Below are positions 36,338 through 47,939 of a stretch of DNA of 64,000 nucleotides, piece by piece. The DNA comes from Fomitopsis serialis. Its lineage: Eukaryota > Basidiomycota > Agaricomycetes > Polyporales > Fomitopsidaceae. Below the pieces are notes generated by a model. It was not told the origin of the DNA and searched no databases. It saw only the letters and a program-made list of their open reading frames with translations. The DNA is taken from the NCBI RefSeq assembly GCF_022376445.1, contig NW_025954986.1:372001-436000 (forward strand), given 5' to 3'. The stretch's first letter is position 1. Each line of letters opens with the position of its first letter. The translations under genes were made by a program, and so were the position numbers.

Positions 36338-37030
36338 TCACCGAGTCCCGGACGTCCGTCTCCAAGCGAAAGCACGCACGGGCGAGCCATCGCATCCGCC
36401 GATCTTAAGCGGGACCATGTTGACGATCCAGTCACCGTCCTGTATCGCCCCGAGATTGCTAAGATTCTCCGCGATGATACCTCCAGCACCGAGGATGACC
36501 TGATGCACGGCAAAGTCGGCCTCTGCGTGCGGATCGAGGTGCGTCGCGTCGGGACTGAGGGTGCCGATACCTATGGTCCTGACGCCAGTCGCGATGACGC
36601 GCTCGGCCGCCTCGCGATCCAGGTATGGATGTTCGAAGTATTCGTCAGTCCCCCAGTACCTTGACCAGTCTGTCCGTACCAACATGATGAAACTGACATC
36701 CTCCGAGACGCATCTGCGCAGTCTCTCTTCATATGGTTGCAAGTCGCTCCAGACAATCGGCTCCTTGGCGGCTTTGTTCGATACGTCCACCACAACGGCA
36801 CGACCGACGAAACGAGAAAGTGGAACATCATCAAGGCGCTTCCCGCCTGGCACGAAATGATAAGGTGCGTCGACGTGGGTGCCAGTGTGCGAGCTCATCG
36901 AGATGGACGCAATGTTGGCTCCGTCGTGCTCGATGGTCAGATTCGGACAGCAGCTGAATATGGGGTCGCCAGGATACGCTTGCGTGTTTAAATCCAGGGT
37001 CTGCGATAGGTCTATGAATTCAGCTGCCAT
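36338..37030 (-). CDS. Cyclase-family metal hydrolase (intact paralogue)
   Basis: A single exon of about 230 residues from MAAEFIDLSQTLDLNTQAYP. It shows SSHTGTHVDAPYHFVPGGKR (metal-binding motif), AVVVDVSNKAAKEPIVWSDL, MLVRTDWSRYWGTDEYFEHP, GVRTIGIGTLSPDATH, VILGAGGIIAENLSNL and IGGCDGSPVRAFAW. Organisation and length match the first copy at 34937-35637, but identity is moderate, so the duplication is old. The upstream in-frame codons to 37066 lack a better start. It is divergent from the Sld7-like gene across 255 bp. Confidence 0.88.
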   Translation of the reverse strand: MAAEFIDLSQTLDLNTQAYPGDPIFSCCPNLTIEHDGANIASISMSSHTGTHVDAPYHFVPGGKRLDDVPLSRFVGRAVVVDVSNKAAKEPIVWSDLQPYEERLRRCVSEDVSFIMLVRTDWSRYWGTDEYFEHPYLDREAAERVIATGVRTIGIGTLSPDATHLDPHAEADFAVHQVILGAGGIIAENLSNLGAIQDGDWIVNMVPLKIGGCDGSPVRAFAWRRTSGTR

Positions 37031-37285
37031 GACCTCGACTGCACTGGAGATGAGGTGAGGAGGCAAGTTTAAGTATCAGCACGCTGCCTAGAGTCAGAAC
37101 TTCAATGAGCAGTAGGTTGACACGATCACGTGATCCCAAGACCAACGGACCGCGACGCGACCTCACTCCTGAGTCCTCCTCCTCCCAATCCTCCTGCCTG
37201 GACGTTATAGCGCTCCTCCGGACTGCAGCTATCACACGCGTCACAAAAATTCAGCTCGTATACCGACCGTAGCCCTGATTAAGAG
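37031..37285. promoter_or_regulatory. Divergent promoter region
   Basis: The 255 bp between the cyclase (minus) and the Sld7-like gene (plus). It includes short CT-rich stretches near 37165-37200, common in fungal promoters. No specific site identified. Confidence 0.4.
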
Positions 37286-38715
37286 ATGGACGAATGCTAC
37301 ACAGACGACACGAAAGCCACGCAAACAGCTGCACAATCTACGCACCGACTTCTCTACCGAGGCGCGCTCTCGCTTCCCGACTCGCACATGGTTCTCGACG
37401 GGCTGAGCTTTACAGCCCCTCTTCGTGCATCTGCGCTGGACGCGTCGAAGCTCAACGACGCCAACTTCGACTTGTTCAACCACCCCCTCGCGCTCGCGCT
37501 CGAGAGTATGCGTGGCAGACCCAGTCTGCATCTTGTGGGCGCTGTCGAGATGCGCAAGCTGTGGGTGGACGAGAAGAGCTCTGGGGTGGTACAACTGTGA
37601 GTACTTGCTGTGCTCTTTTGTCGTCATATGTGTATATCCCGCCACGCAGAGACATCCACCCGAAGGCGACATTAAGCCGATTATACTTCGAGAACATATT
37701 TTGCCTGGAGCCTTTCACGTCTCCTACCGGACGAAGTGACTACGGAGTACGTGTCAGCCTCAGCGACAGCGGTAAGCACTCGTCCAGCCCCTCTATTTTC
37801 CAACTGGTACCCACACACATGCAAAGGCGACTCCAGTGCAGAAGACATCCTTGTCTACGCCCAACTTGAATCCACCTCGTCCGACGTCTTCGACAGCCCC
37901 CTCACCCCTCCCTCCACCTCCACCTCCCCCTCACAGCCCATCCGCCTCCTCGTCGCGTGCATCCTCCCCGGCCCGCCGCCCATGCCCATCCCCTCGCGCC
38001 CGCGTCCAGACGACCCCACACCCCGGATGCCATCTCTCCCCACACCCACGACGGCCGCGAAGCGCAAGCGGGACGCGTCCCCCCTCTCGCGCGACAAGAA
38101 GTCCCGATCCGCGGCAGGGAAGGACAAAGACGGCCCGGACGCGGAGGCACTGCGCAGGGCGCGCGAGACGATGACGCGCCTTCCCAAAGCCATGTCCGCC
38201 CCCGCTGTGCCGAAGGCGGGCAGGCAGGCAGAGTTCAAGGTGCCGAGTGTCCCGCCGCGGGCCAGCGCGAAGGTGCGCCAGGCGAGCGTGGACGGGGACG
38301 CGTGCGAGAGCCCTGTGGACGCGTTCAACGCTGCGCATGTCGCAGGTGGGGAGTTTGCGACGTTCTCGGCGGACCAGAAGGAGAAGACGAACAAGACGGT
38401 GTGTTGATGTTCTCGGTTTGTCAGATGAATCGCTGATCCTTCTCGCAGGTCGTGAAGCAGGCGGTCGTACGCTGTCTCTCGGATCATGCTGTCACGAAGC
38501 AGCACCCAGAGTTCCACGACGTGTTCCAGTACATCTATAGAGGGACGTGCTTCGCGTTGGTGCGTGCATGGTTTATCTTCGCCTGATCGCTGAGCTCACT
38601 GTGCATCCAGCGGTCACAAATGCGCAGTACACCGGTCGATCTCTGGAGTGTGTACAAGCTCGTGGATTCACATGCAAAGATGTACGTCCCTGCTGGGGAA
38701 CGTGGGGTTTCATAA
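37286..38715 (+). CDS. Sld7-like DNA replication initiation protein
   Basis: Five exons (37286-37596, 37650-37771, 37827-38398, 38449-38559 and 38611-38715) give about 406 residues without frame problems. The N-terminal part has LYRGALSLPDSHMVLDGLSF and HPLALALESMRGRPSLHLVG, then RLYFENIFCL and GVRVSLSDSGDSSAEDILVY. The middle is Pro/Ser-rich and basic with a likely nuclear signal (AAKRKRDASPLSRDKKSR). The end, NKTVVKQAVVRCLSDHAVTK then HPEFHDVFQYIYRGTCFAL and RSTPVDLWSVYKLVDSH, resembles the Sld7 C-terminal domain. Sld7 works with Sld3 at origins in yeast. The assignment rests on motif memory, not a search. Confidence 0.6.
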
Positions 38716-39435
38716 CAGGCTGCAGGTCATCCGTTTTTGCTGGTCATACAAGTCACCGAAGGTATCATTCACTGTGTACACGTACGGACATTCGAGGCAA
38801 GTTGCAATGTATCCTATACTCAAACGCATGCGCATGTACATACGCTCGCAATATGCTTATCCCACTCCATCCGTGCTGCCACGTAGACTCTGGGGACTAT
38901 GAGATTCAGACAGCCACAACTTCTACATAGCTTCGTGCTATGTCCTGGTTGACACGGGAGAGTGAGCGAAAGGCACGTCTGTTAGGGAGGAACCAAGGCA
39001 TGTAAGTCCGCCGCGCTCACTGGAGCGCCGCTTCCCTTTCAAGTTCGCGCCCGTGCTGCATTCCAATATCCAACCCGATTGACGGGGATGGTCCGCGGGT
39101 GTCACCTCAGCGGGCGGTATGCGTGCGGTGTCGGCATGAGTTGGGACAGAAGGTGAAGATCTCGTACGACCTACTGCTGTGTTCGGTGACGAGCTAGTAA
39201 TATACAGGGTACCTGTACTAGCCGAGACAACGTTCTGTGCTGCATAGTCATGGTTCATCGCACGACCGCGCTACCGCTGACCAGTCGCCCAGATCAGCGC
39301 TAGCTGCGACGCAGCCGATCAACGTCAATTGCCGCTTTACTCGCAACAGCGCGCGCATATATATAGGCCCTCGTCAGCATGTAGTACTGACCCCGAAACG
39401 CTGCACGCCCTCACCGACATTCCGTACGCAATAGT
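38716..39435. other. Intergenic, nothing recognised
   Basis: 3' flank of the Sld7-like gene and promoter of the ligase. Short frames only. Confidence 0.5.
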
Positions 39436-42400
39436 ATGCGCGTAGTCCAAGGTCCCGGAGGCCCTCTCCCAGCGATCCCAGATGACTTGACGATTCCACA
39501 GTTCATGCTCGATGTCGAGCACCCAAACAGACCAAGGCTGGACAAGAATCGACCATGGATGATTGAGGAAGCCACAGGGAGGGAGGTGAGAGAAGAAGAG
39601 GTGAGTGGAACGCGGTCACGGTACTACGATCCTCTTGACCGACCCAGAATACGTGCACGTGAGAGGGCAGGACCATCGTCTGTTCCTCCTCCTCTTCGAA
39701 GGGTCGAACATGGTTCAGCACCAAATGTCGTACACTTCGCTCTAAAATTCGGCGTCGTGATATGCGTTCTGCGAAAGAGGTCGATATTTTCCGTGTACTA
39801 GCCAAAGTGTGCTACATATCGTCGTGGTGGAGACTGTCGCTAGTGCTAGTGCTATGCGCTAGTACATGCAAGTTGAATGTTGAACGTTGAGGCGTTGAGG
39901 ACCGGAACCTCACTGGCAGGCTCACAACGCACGAGAGCTTGACACAATGAGATTGGTAGCTCTGCGGTGACTGCACCTCAGGCACTAGCATATTCCATGT
40001 ATAACGGGAATGGAGGTCAGTAACTCACAAGGGTGGTTTGCAGCTTCGCTCGCGCACAGACGGTCTTGCAAACACACTCAAGGCTCGTTGGAACATAGGC
40101 GGGTACCGATGTTCTCACTCTACTAGTAATGGTCACTGACGAATGCTCGATTCTATATACAGGAGATGAGGATGTTGGTGAGTCATCAGCATTTCTTCAG
40201 GGCGTTGAGCTCTGGACAACGTCTCTTGCCAGTTTGCGTGTACAGTCCGAACCATGTTGGTATGTTGATTCCCATTTAAGTGATGTTCGTTGCATCTCAC
40301 CCAATAAATCTTAATTCTAAGACTACCCTGTGATGGTCTGGTAAGCTGTCTTTCGACGCCATGCGCCAGATCCTTGTCAACATATATTTCGCAGGGCCGT
40401 TCACCGACTGGGTGCTGTCATCAGGTGCGTACTAGCCTATGTCAGTCATGAATACCCACTGAGCCTCAATTTCCTTCTAGCACGGCCAACCCTTCGTACA
40501 ATCATAACGAGCTCGTCCACCAATTAAAGACCACCAATGCCAAGCTTATCTTTGTGCATCCCACCTGTCTCGCGATCGCAGAAGCTGCCGCACGCACGGT
40601 CGGGATCTCGCTGGACCGCATCGTCCTAATTGACGAACCACCGAACGGGAAGTCCTCTTACACGACGGTCCAGGGACTCGTCACGAAGGGCTTGAACATA
40701 CCGAGAAGCTATACAGAGAGGAAACTCAAACCAGGCGAAGGAAAGACGAAGATCGCGTTTCTGAACTTCTCCAGCGGCACCACCGGGCTTCCCAAGGTTC
40801 GGTACATCTAGTGATGGGCTGTGGGTGACGACTGAAGGTTTCTCGCAGGCTGTGATGGTTCCGCATCACGCGCAGATCGCCAACATCATTCAGTGTGTTG
40901 TTTATGCCGAAGGCGATCCTAAGCCATGGGAAGACAAGCCCTTCAGACCCGGTCGTATAATTTACGCAGGTTTGCTTCTTTTATTCCCAAATTATCTATG
41001 ATCGCTCAGAGTGTCGATTGGTGCTTTGCAGCATTGCCATTCTACCGTAAGCTTCCGTGCACTGAAAACGGCCCTTGAGACATCCTGACAGATGGCAGAC
41101 GTATATGGCCTTGCGTTTATCATGCACTTTGGGTTCTTCCTCGGGGTACATCATCAATTCTCTTCGTTGGCTTGCTGGATCATTGACCGCCGCCGCAGAT
41201 GCCGCTTGTTGTTTCCCAGAGATTCGTTTTCACCGACATGCTCAAGAGTATCGAGCGTTACCGTATCACAACCCTCCCGTACGCGTCATCTTCTAATCCC
41301 GCGGACCAGAACTTGACTCGTTGATCAGCTGCGTGCCTCCTATGGCCGTACTGTTAGTCAAGGTTTGTCGGTGTCCCTCGACGCTCACCACACCCCATTG
41401 CTGACACACAAGTCTTATGTTAGCACCCAGACGTGAAGAAATACGACCTCAGCACCATCCAGTTTGTCATGATTGGGGCCGCCCCCGTTTCGCCCGAACT
41501 TCAAACAGCTGTGGCCAACGTCTTTCCCCAAGCCAGGGTCGGTCAGGCCTTCGGTGAGCTCCTCTCCTCTGCGTCAGGGCTTGCCTCGATTGACCCTCGT
41601 GCAGGTATGACAGAGAGCTTCGCAGTCGTTACGCTCCCGCGACATGACCAGAGGGTCGGCACGCTGGGGAGTGCAGGGGTGCTCATTCCCGGCGTCGCCG
41701 CGCGCGTCGTCCGCCCGGACGGCACGGACTGTGCGCCGGACGAGCCCGGGCAGTTCCTCGTGAAGGTGCCCTCTCTGGCGCTGGGATACTTGAACAATGA
41801 GCAGGCGTGCGTCTCGTCTGTGCTTTGCGACTCGGAACTGACGAGGAGTGTAGGAATAAGGAGACGTTCGTGGACGGGTGGCTGAACACGGGCGACGAGG
41901 TGATCGTCAACGACCAGGCCGAGCTGTTCGTCATCGACCGCATCAAGGAGCTCCTGAAAGTGCGGGGCTTCCAGGGTTCGTCGCCGGCTGTGCTCGTCCG
42001 CTTTGTCGTTGCTCACTTGTGGATACCGTATATCTGCCAGTTGCTCCCGCGGAACTCGAGGGCTTCATCCTCGACCATCCGGACGTCTCGGACGTCTGCG
42101 TGGTCAGTCTGCTCGACGACTTCAACGGCGACCTCCCCCTCGCGTTCGTCGTGCCCACCGCGAGCGCTAAGGAGCGCATGAGCAAGGACCCCGCCGAAGG
42201 TGAAAAGACCAAAGCGGCGATCGTCAAGGTATACCGGTTTCCCTTGATCGTCTTCAGAGGAACCAGATCGCTGATGATTCGTGCGGCCCTTGCAGTGCGT
42301 CGCAGATGGCAAGATCTCCTACAAGCAGCTCACTGGCGGCGTCAAGTTCATCGACGCGATCCCGAGGAACCCTAGCGGGAAGCTGCTCAGGCGGTTCCTA

Positions 42401-42457
42401 CGCGACAAGGCGAGGAGTGCACACCTGAAGATCAAATGCGTTAAGGCGAAGCTTTGA
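39436..42457 (+). CDS. AMP-dependent acyl-CoA ligase (4-coumarate-CoA ligase-like) with peroxisomal signal
   Basis: Seventeen exons give an intact protein of about 575 residues. Key parts: PLPAIPDDLTIPQFMLDVEH (exon 1, 39436-39600), SRTDGLANTLKARWNIGDED, SPNHVDYPVMVWAVHRLGAV, ANPSYNHNELVHQLKTTNAK, the AMP-binding loop NFSSGTTGLPK, VPHHAQIANI, ALPFYHVYGLAFIMHFGFF, FVMIGAAPVSPELQTAVANV, GQAFGMTESFAVVT (motif A5), GWLNTGDEV and RIKELLKVRGFQVAPAELEG. The C-terminal catalytic Lys lies in IPRNPSGKLLRRF. The last residues AKL form a type-1 peroxisomal signal. It activates aromatic or fatty carboxylic acids to CoA esters. Intron 2 appears to use a GC donor (40099). Intron 1 is long (about 443 bp). 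Confidence 0.93.
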
Positions 42458-42779
42458 TGTGGGGCGCTTTCCGTCTGTAACGGAGCCTGTCGCGATACTC
42501 GTCGGTGCGCAGGCTGTAGACATCTTTCCAGTATCTATTTGGTAGAGACCACAATGCCAGCTGGTAAAATTCGGGCTTCCTTGGTTAGTGTGCATCAGCT
42601 CGTGTTCCAACTCGAGAAGGCAGCACTAGAAACTCGTTTACCCAAGGATATTACGGAACCACGACATTGCGTGTATGCTGCTCTGATTGGCTGGATGCGG
42701 CTCGCCACACGATCTCGAAGGGCTTTTGTTCTGTTTTTGCCTCTTCGAAAGGCGAGAGAGGACGACGGTGTCGCAGAAT
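42458..42779. other. Convergent 3' flanks
   Basis: Separates the ligase stop from the minus-strand membrane protein. A related layout recurs in decayed form at 46561-47008. Confidence 0.5.
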
Positions 42780-43412
42780 TCAAACCTCCACGCCGACCGT
42801 CACGACATGAGGGCCTCCAAATCCGAACGCGCGTGGTCCGCCCATGTCATACTGCGACCCCGAGCACCGAAACCGCAAGGGAAAGTAGCCACGGTCACGC
42901 CCACCGAAGGCGTGCTCTTGCAAGCCGAGGATCATCTTGGGGTATATGTAGTCGAACGATCCATGACCACTGAATCTGTCTCTTCTGCGGGCGAACATCG
43001 AACATGAGGCAGGCGAAAGCAGATCGCCTACCACGTCCAAAATGTTGAGGTCCTTCGCGCTGACGCTGGTGGTGGTGTTGGTGGTGGTGGTGGTGGTGAC
43101 CAACGTCGTGGTGGCGAGGGTGACAATTGTCAGCGTGGTGGCGCCAATGACTCGGACGATCATGTCCGTGGGGGCGGCAATGCTCGCACCCGCCGTCCGG
43201 GGTGAAGTAGAGGAGCTACGGGTCCGAGGAGAGTTCTCGCGGGACAGACCGTGGTGGTGTAACTCCATGAAAGTCTCCAGAGAGAACGTAGCGTATACAG
43301 GGGTCGGTAGATCACCGATTGGTCTGGAAACTAGACTGGTACGAGAGCTTTCAGTCTCTCTGCCAGTGAACAGTCCAAAACTTCGAATGCCACGCACCGT
43401 TAGGCTTTGCAT
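42780..43412 (-). CDS. Single-pass membrane protein with Gly/Arg/Phe-rich tail
   Basis: A 210-codon open frame from 43412; a shorter start at MELHHHGLSRENSP (43268) matches the paralogue better. It has a Ser/Arg-rich head, a hydrophobic segment running into a Thr-rich run (VRVIGATTLTIVTLATTTLV), then CSMFARRRDRFSGHGSFDYI and a Gly/Arg/Phe-rich tail. A broken paralogue lies at 47009-47532 in the same orientation. I do not recognise the family. The Thr run is encoded by a GTG/GTT repeat on the plus strand, prone to length change. Confidence 0.6.
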   Translation of the reverse strand: MQSLTVRGIRSFGLFTGRETESSRTSLVSRPIGDLPTPVYATFSLETFMELHHHGLSRENSPRTRSSSTSPRTAGASIAAPTDMIVRVIGATTLTIVTLATTTLVTTTTTTNTTTSVSAKDLNILDVVGDLLSPASCSMFARRRDRFSGHGSFDYIYPKMILGLQEHAFGGRDRGYFPLRFRCSGSQYDMGGPRAFGFGGPHVVTVGVEV

Positions 43413-44692
43413 CGCCTCTGGACAGCGAGAGCGACGGTGGTCTTAAGTAACATGGGCGGAGGACTTGTTATCACACTCGCGCGCAGAGCAAAGCAGGGTA
43501 ACGGGCATTATATAACATCATGACACTGACAAGGTATGATGTAAACGTCAAGCTGGTCTGCAATGAGACGAGGAGACGCACCAATACCACAAACTACCAC
43601 TGCACTGGCATAAAAGAGTACCGTACGTACATACAACGTAGTACTGCGTACATTGCATGGGTTCCTATAGGACAAGTCGTCATAAAGGAGTGGAATCGGC
43701 ATTCGGCTGGTCAATCTCGCTGAGTCCTGACTCATTGTTCAGGAATGCGATAATGAGAAGACGAAGAAGTGTCACGTAAAGACATGGCAAAAGTGAAAGT
43801 GGAAAGGCATATTGCCGGGGAAAGGAGGTAGAGACGTTGACATCGTTTCCCAGTCGGGGACATACTGATGCTGTCGAGCATGCTAGACCATTGAGCGCAG
43901 CGCGAGGGCGAACATGGCCTACGCAAGCTCGTCAAACTCGCGGCCGCGGTAAAGTCCGGTACGTGAACGAATCTCCCTCCACGGCCATGCCCGGGTTGAT
44001 GAATCCAGCTGCCTCTCCCGCTGCACCCCCGACCAGGAGCTACAACGGGTGAGACGCTCCACCAGGATACACCGAGCGCGGAGCCACGTCCTACTACACG
44101 ATCAGTCCCACGTGTAGATGCGTAAGGTCATTGTGGGGTTTAACTTACGGGTAGCATGTCGTTGTGGCTCCGTCGACATGGTCGAATCCCGATGGTCAGT
44201 CGTTCGTATACGAAATGGCTTGATGACGGCGCGAGAATGGACCCCAATCAATGCCTCCATCAGTGGGCAGTCTAGGCAAAGCGGTCGAAGCGGCGTGTAG
44301 GAGAACGCGAAAGAGGTCCGGAATACAACCGCGTAGGGCGCGAGCCACGGGCGAGGGCGCGACGTGCGTTCGGTTGAGTGGTGACAAGGGGGTAGGAAAG
44401 GATGAGGTAATTGGACATGCGCCAAAACGAAGCAACACGGGCCGCGAATTCGTCCAACGTGTGATGGCGGTTTGAAATGGTCCCATGAGCACAGATGTGC
44501 ACTCGTACCGTGTTGGTATTCTTTCAGAATAATGCCGTAAGACATGCTGATGGTCTGCAAGGCAAAACCAGTGTGGGGCGCGCCGCGCTCTAGAGTAGCG
44601 ATGCGCTCGACCCAGGTAACTCCACCGCGGCGATACGTTGTCTGGTGCTGGCCTGATGGACTTTGGCGAGCAAGCAATGACGGGTGCGGGGC
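43413..44692. other. Intergenic, no convincing gene
   Basis: The longest frame (44102-44677, minus) has unstructured composition and no splice-consistent partners, so I do not call it. Confidence 0.45.
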
Positions 44693-45550
44693 TCAGCGGA
44701 TGTTGGGGCTAGGCTCCTCAGTGGTGGGCACCTGATGAGACACTGGCAGAGGCGGTGAGGCTGGTGGGCTCGCCGTCATCAAAAGAATGTCATGAACATG
44801 CATTCCATATGCAGGAGGGGGATGCGGGCTATGAGACCGGTGATGGTCATCGGCTTGGACCGATGAACGGTCCAAGCCGATTCCGCCTCCGTCCTCTATG
44901 TCAATAACGGTGCCCGATCGCAGCGCTCGCGTCAGGTCAAGTGCAACTGCTGCACCGTTGGGACCGCGAAGCAGCTGCGCTCGGCCCAACCGCAGCGGTG
45001 CTTCATCTATCCACAAGCCCTCCCCATGTGCGAACAGGCTGTAAGGTTCAGCCACCATACGTCGCGCGAATTGTGCTTCAGCCGCGTCGGGAAGCCCAGA
45101 ATCGCTCTCGTAGGGCGGTGGGGGTGTTGTGGATCGACGCTGTACATCGACGGGCGACTCGTCGGTCAGGAAGGCGGGTGGGCACCTTTGAGAGATCGCT
45201 ATCTTGACAATGCGATCTCCAATCGGGTCGACAGTACTGTCGTCAACGCTTTCGTCACTAGTACGAGCGATGGCCTGGTCGACGACGTTGACATGTCTGT
45301 TACGCACCCGGCACTCCACTGACTGGGCTGAGGACACCATAGCTAGCAATGCCCCCAGTTCTTCATCGTCGCCTACAACTACCTGGCGGCCATCGTGACC
45401 AAGATACTGGAGGGCCGCGCCATTCGTTGGGGTGTCGTAGACTGACCATAACCATTTGTCAACGTCTATCCAAGAAATAGATGAAGTCAATGTCAATGTG
45501 CGAACAGGCTTGCTGCCGCAAAAGAAACGAAAAGTAAATAAAGTCTCCAT
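44693..45550 (-). CDS. Hypothetical protein with PB1-like N-terminus
   Basis: Single exon, about 285 residues, start METLFTFRFFCGSKPVRTLT at 45550. The first 85 residues look like a PB1 fold: a basic first strand (FRFFCGSKPVRTLTL), a middle WIDVDKWLWSVYDTP and an acidic OPCA-like VVVGDDEELGALLAMV. The rest is Pro-rich (TTPPPPYESDSG contains a PPPY WW-binding motif; a second Pro-rich tail ends VSHQVPTTEEPSPNIR). This suggests a scaffold or adaptor. The PB1 reading is by eye only. Confidence 0.55.
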   Translation of the reverse strand: METLFTFRFFCGSKPVRTLTLTSSISWIDVDKWLWSVYDTPTNGAALQYLGHDGRQVVVGDDEELGALLAMVSSAQSVECRVRNRHVNVVDQAIARTSDESVDDSTVDPIGDRIVKIAISQRCPPAFLTDESPVDVQRRSTTPPPPYESDSGLPDAAEAQFARRMVAEPYSLFAHGEGLWIDEAPLRLGRAQLLRGPNGAAVALDLTRALRSGTVIDIEDGGGIGLDRSSVQADDHHRSHSPHPPPAYGMHVHDILLMTASPPASPPLPVSHQVPTTEEPSPNIR

Positions 45551-46445
45551 GTCAGAGCCAGGATTATTAGGTGAGGAAAGCCTCAAGGGAAGGGGGAGGG
45601 AGTGAAAGAAAGTCTTAAGTACGTAGTGCTGACAGTGATTAGTCGGAGTCCTAATGTCTTATCTTCCACGGTCACTGGACCGTGGACGCAACTGCGCACG
45701 CGCAACTTATCGTAGCGGCGCGAGCGCCGATCCCCGACTCCTGCATGGAACACAGCTACTCAGCCTGTCACAGCAGCACCAGAGTATATTATGTATGTAT
45801 TGTAATATTGTACCATCAGAGTGGTATGGAGACTCAATTGGAAGCCCTCACGCCCGCGGCGGCTTCGCCGCCCGGGTGTCTCGGGCTTCCATGACTCCTA
45901 GTATGTATCACAGTACTTGTTTGTTTGTTTGTTTATTCCCTTTAATGTCACTGAGGGCGAAGCCCTATGTAGACATTACATACACTACTCTCGGCGTGTC
46001 TCGTCTGGTCCGTGGTCGCTGCGCATCACCGTCCGCCGAAGCATCAGGTAGGTATAGTAGAATGTAATGTAGGGTAGCAAGGTGTGAATGTGTCGAACGG
46101 AATGAATTCTGGGTGTGCGGGATCTCAGTTCGCTGTGCGTCGGCCTCTGTTCATCGTATCACAGTACTTACATAAGTCTGTAAGTGCAGGCTATCAAAAA
46201 TGAGAGAAACTCTCCTGCATTTGGGAGGAGTCGTTTGATGGTCAGAGATCCAGGCGTCCAGACACAGCCAGATGCACGGAAGGATCCAACTGCCTCGAGC
46301 TGCCTCGTAGGACACTCGAGCATTGCTGCAATACCGTTTATGGGAGCTGCAAGTCACGTGTTTCCCACGGAGGGAGCGGCATCGCCGGCATCGTCTCAAG
46401 TTAGGGTGGACAAAGCCCTCCTCTCTCCCTCCGGTCGGAGTCGGG
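45551..46445. other. Intergenic, no gene seen
   Basis: Short frames. Contains a short run of TTTG units near 45920. Confidence 0.5.
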
Positions 46446-46560
46446 GATACTGAGGCAGCTCACCGGTAGCGTCGAATTCATCGACGCAATCTCGAGGAAC
46501 CTTAGCGGCAAGGATTTAACGCTGTTTTTCTGTGACAAGGCGGGAAGAAGGCTAAAGGCA
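46446..46560 (+). pseudogene. Relic of the acyl-CoA ligase 3' end
   Basis: The DNA aligns with the last exon of the ligase at 42296-42457. It reads QLTGSVEFIDAISRNLSGKD where the intact gene has QLTGGVKFIDAIPRNPSGKL. The catalytic Lys context is altered, the following bases are shifted, and no upstream exons are visible. It is a short remnant of a duplication that also copied the neighbouring membrane-protein gene. Confidence 0.8.
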
Positions 46561-47008
46561 GCGAAGCCTCGGCGTGGAAGCGGCTTCTGTCACGACGGTT
46601 ACTCGTGCTGTTTATCTGAGTAAGTTACATCGATATGCATCTTGTTGTCGACTCGGATGTCTATGAAACGGAGATAATCTTCTCAGCCAGTGTACACTGA
46701 GTCCCTTCGGAGTGAGTATGGGTCACAGCGTGGCCGTGGGATGTTCCAAGAAGACGACAGTCGATATTCACCGAGGATGGGTTACGGAGCCATGACATAA
46801 ATCATGGAAGGTTCGTGTATGCTACTCTCTGCTTTGTGTGGCTAACTACAAATACCGAAATATAGTAGATGACTCAAGGGCCTCTCTGGCTTTCCCTAGA
46901 GGAGCTCGAAAGGGGGAAAAAGTCGCTTTCACAGTATATACTCAGACCTCCACGCGCGTCACTTTTAGGGTGTTCAAACAATCCTGAAACCACTGGCAGG
47001 CAGTCCGC
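46561..47008. other. Flank of the duplicated block
   Basis: Corresponds in position to 42458-42779. No gene seen. Confidence 0.4.
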
Positions 47009-47532
47009 TCATGCCCATGGGGCCCATACCGCGACCTTGCCGAACCCGCCACGACTGCGCCCAGCGAATCCGAACGCATCCTGCTGCAAGTCGGGGAACA
47101 TCACGGTCTCAGGACGCATGTGCTCAAATGGGCCCTGCCCTCCGAAACCGCCTCGCCCGCGCTGGGCGAACATACCGCCGCACCCGCGCCCGCCACGCAT
47201 GTCAAACGCGAAAGCGGATCCGCTACCACGTCCGACTCGGAGATGGTGAGCTCCTCCGCGCTGGTGATGATGGAGGTGACCGACGTTGTAGTGGCGAGGA
47301 CGGTGAAGACAGTGAATATCGCCGTGATGGCGCTGATCATGTTCGTGGGGACGGCGGTCGCACCCGCCATTCGGAGTTGGCTACGAGACTGGGGAGTAGA
47401 GAAGCTACGGGGCTGAGGTGAGCTCTTGCGAGACAGACCGTAGTGCCGCATCTCCACGAATATCTCAGGAGGAGCACTGTGCGCGCGGATCATTTCATGA
47501 CTCATCGGAGCTAGTGGAAGACTGTGACTCAT
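47009..47532 (-). pseudogene. Broken paralogue of the Gly/Arg-tailed membrane protein
   Basis: The first part (from about 47500 down) reads EIFVEMRHYGLSRKSSPQPR, a hydrophobic Ile/Thr/Val segment and DVVADPLS, parallel to the 42780-43412 protein. The tail GGMFAQRGRGGFGGQGPFEH and FPDLQQDAFGFAGRSRGGFG is in a different frame and ends at 47009. The frameshift lies at about 47200. It keeps the same orientation relative to the ligase relic as the intact pair does. Confidence 0.65.
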
Positions 47533-47939
47533 CAGGAAAACCCTCTTTTGGCAATAACAGCGAATGTAGCATTATTACCGCGAAAGACGAGTAATTGTAG
47601 CCATTCGTATGTTCGCTGTAGTAGCAGTATATTCGCTATGGTCGAGAACTCAAATTTGAATAACACGATATTGCGAAGAATGCAGTCGTGTTCGGGGCAG
47701 GTTCCACACTATTATGTGGATCATTCCATTTATTCTTTGTGTTCGCAGCACATTCGGCACACAGACGCATAGGTATGAGAAACCATGACATGCATTATAA
47801 TGTACTGTCGGCAATCCAAGACAATACAGCCGGCACAACTACTTATAGTATATACTTGTCCACTACTCGGAGCACAACGTACCTTGCGACATGCTTTCCC
47901 AACTTCAAGTTCAACTCGTACCCGTACTACCTGCCTTAG
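47533..47939. other. AT-richer intergenic stretch
   Basis: No gene seen. Could be the edge of a mobile element carrying the adjoining minisatellite tract. Confidence 0.4.

Noticed and set aside
41046..41099. Frameshift in the ligase at exon 10
   Set aside because: Using the acceptor ending ...GATGGCAG restores LPFYHVYGLAF in frame.
44102..44677. 191-codon minus-strand frame
   Set aside because: No recognisable motif and no splice-consistent neighbours; composition unlike the real genes here.
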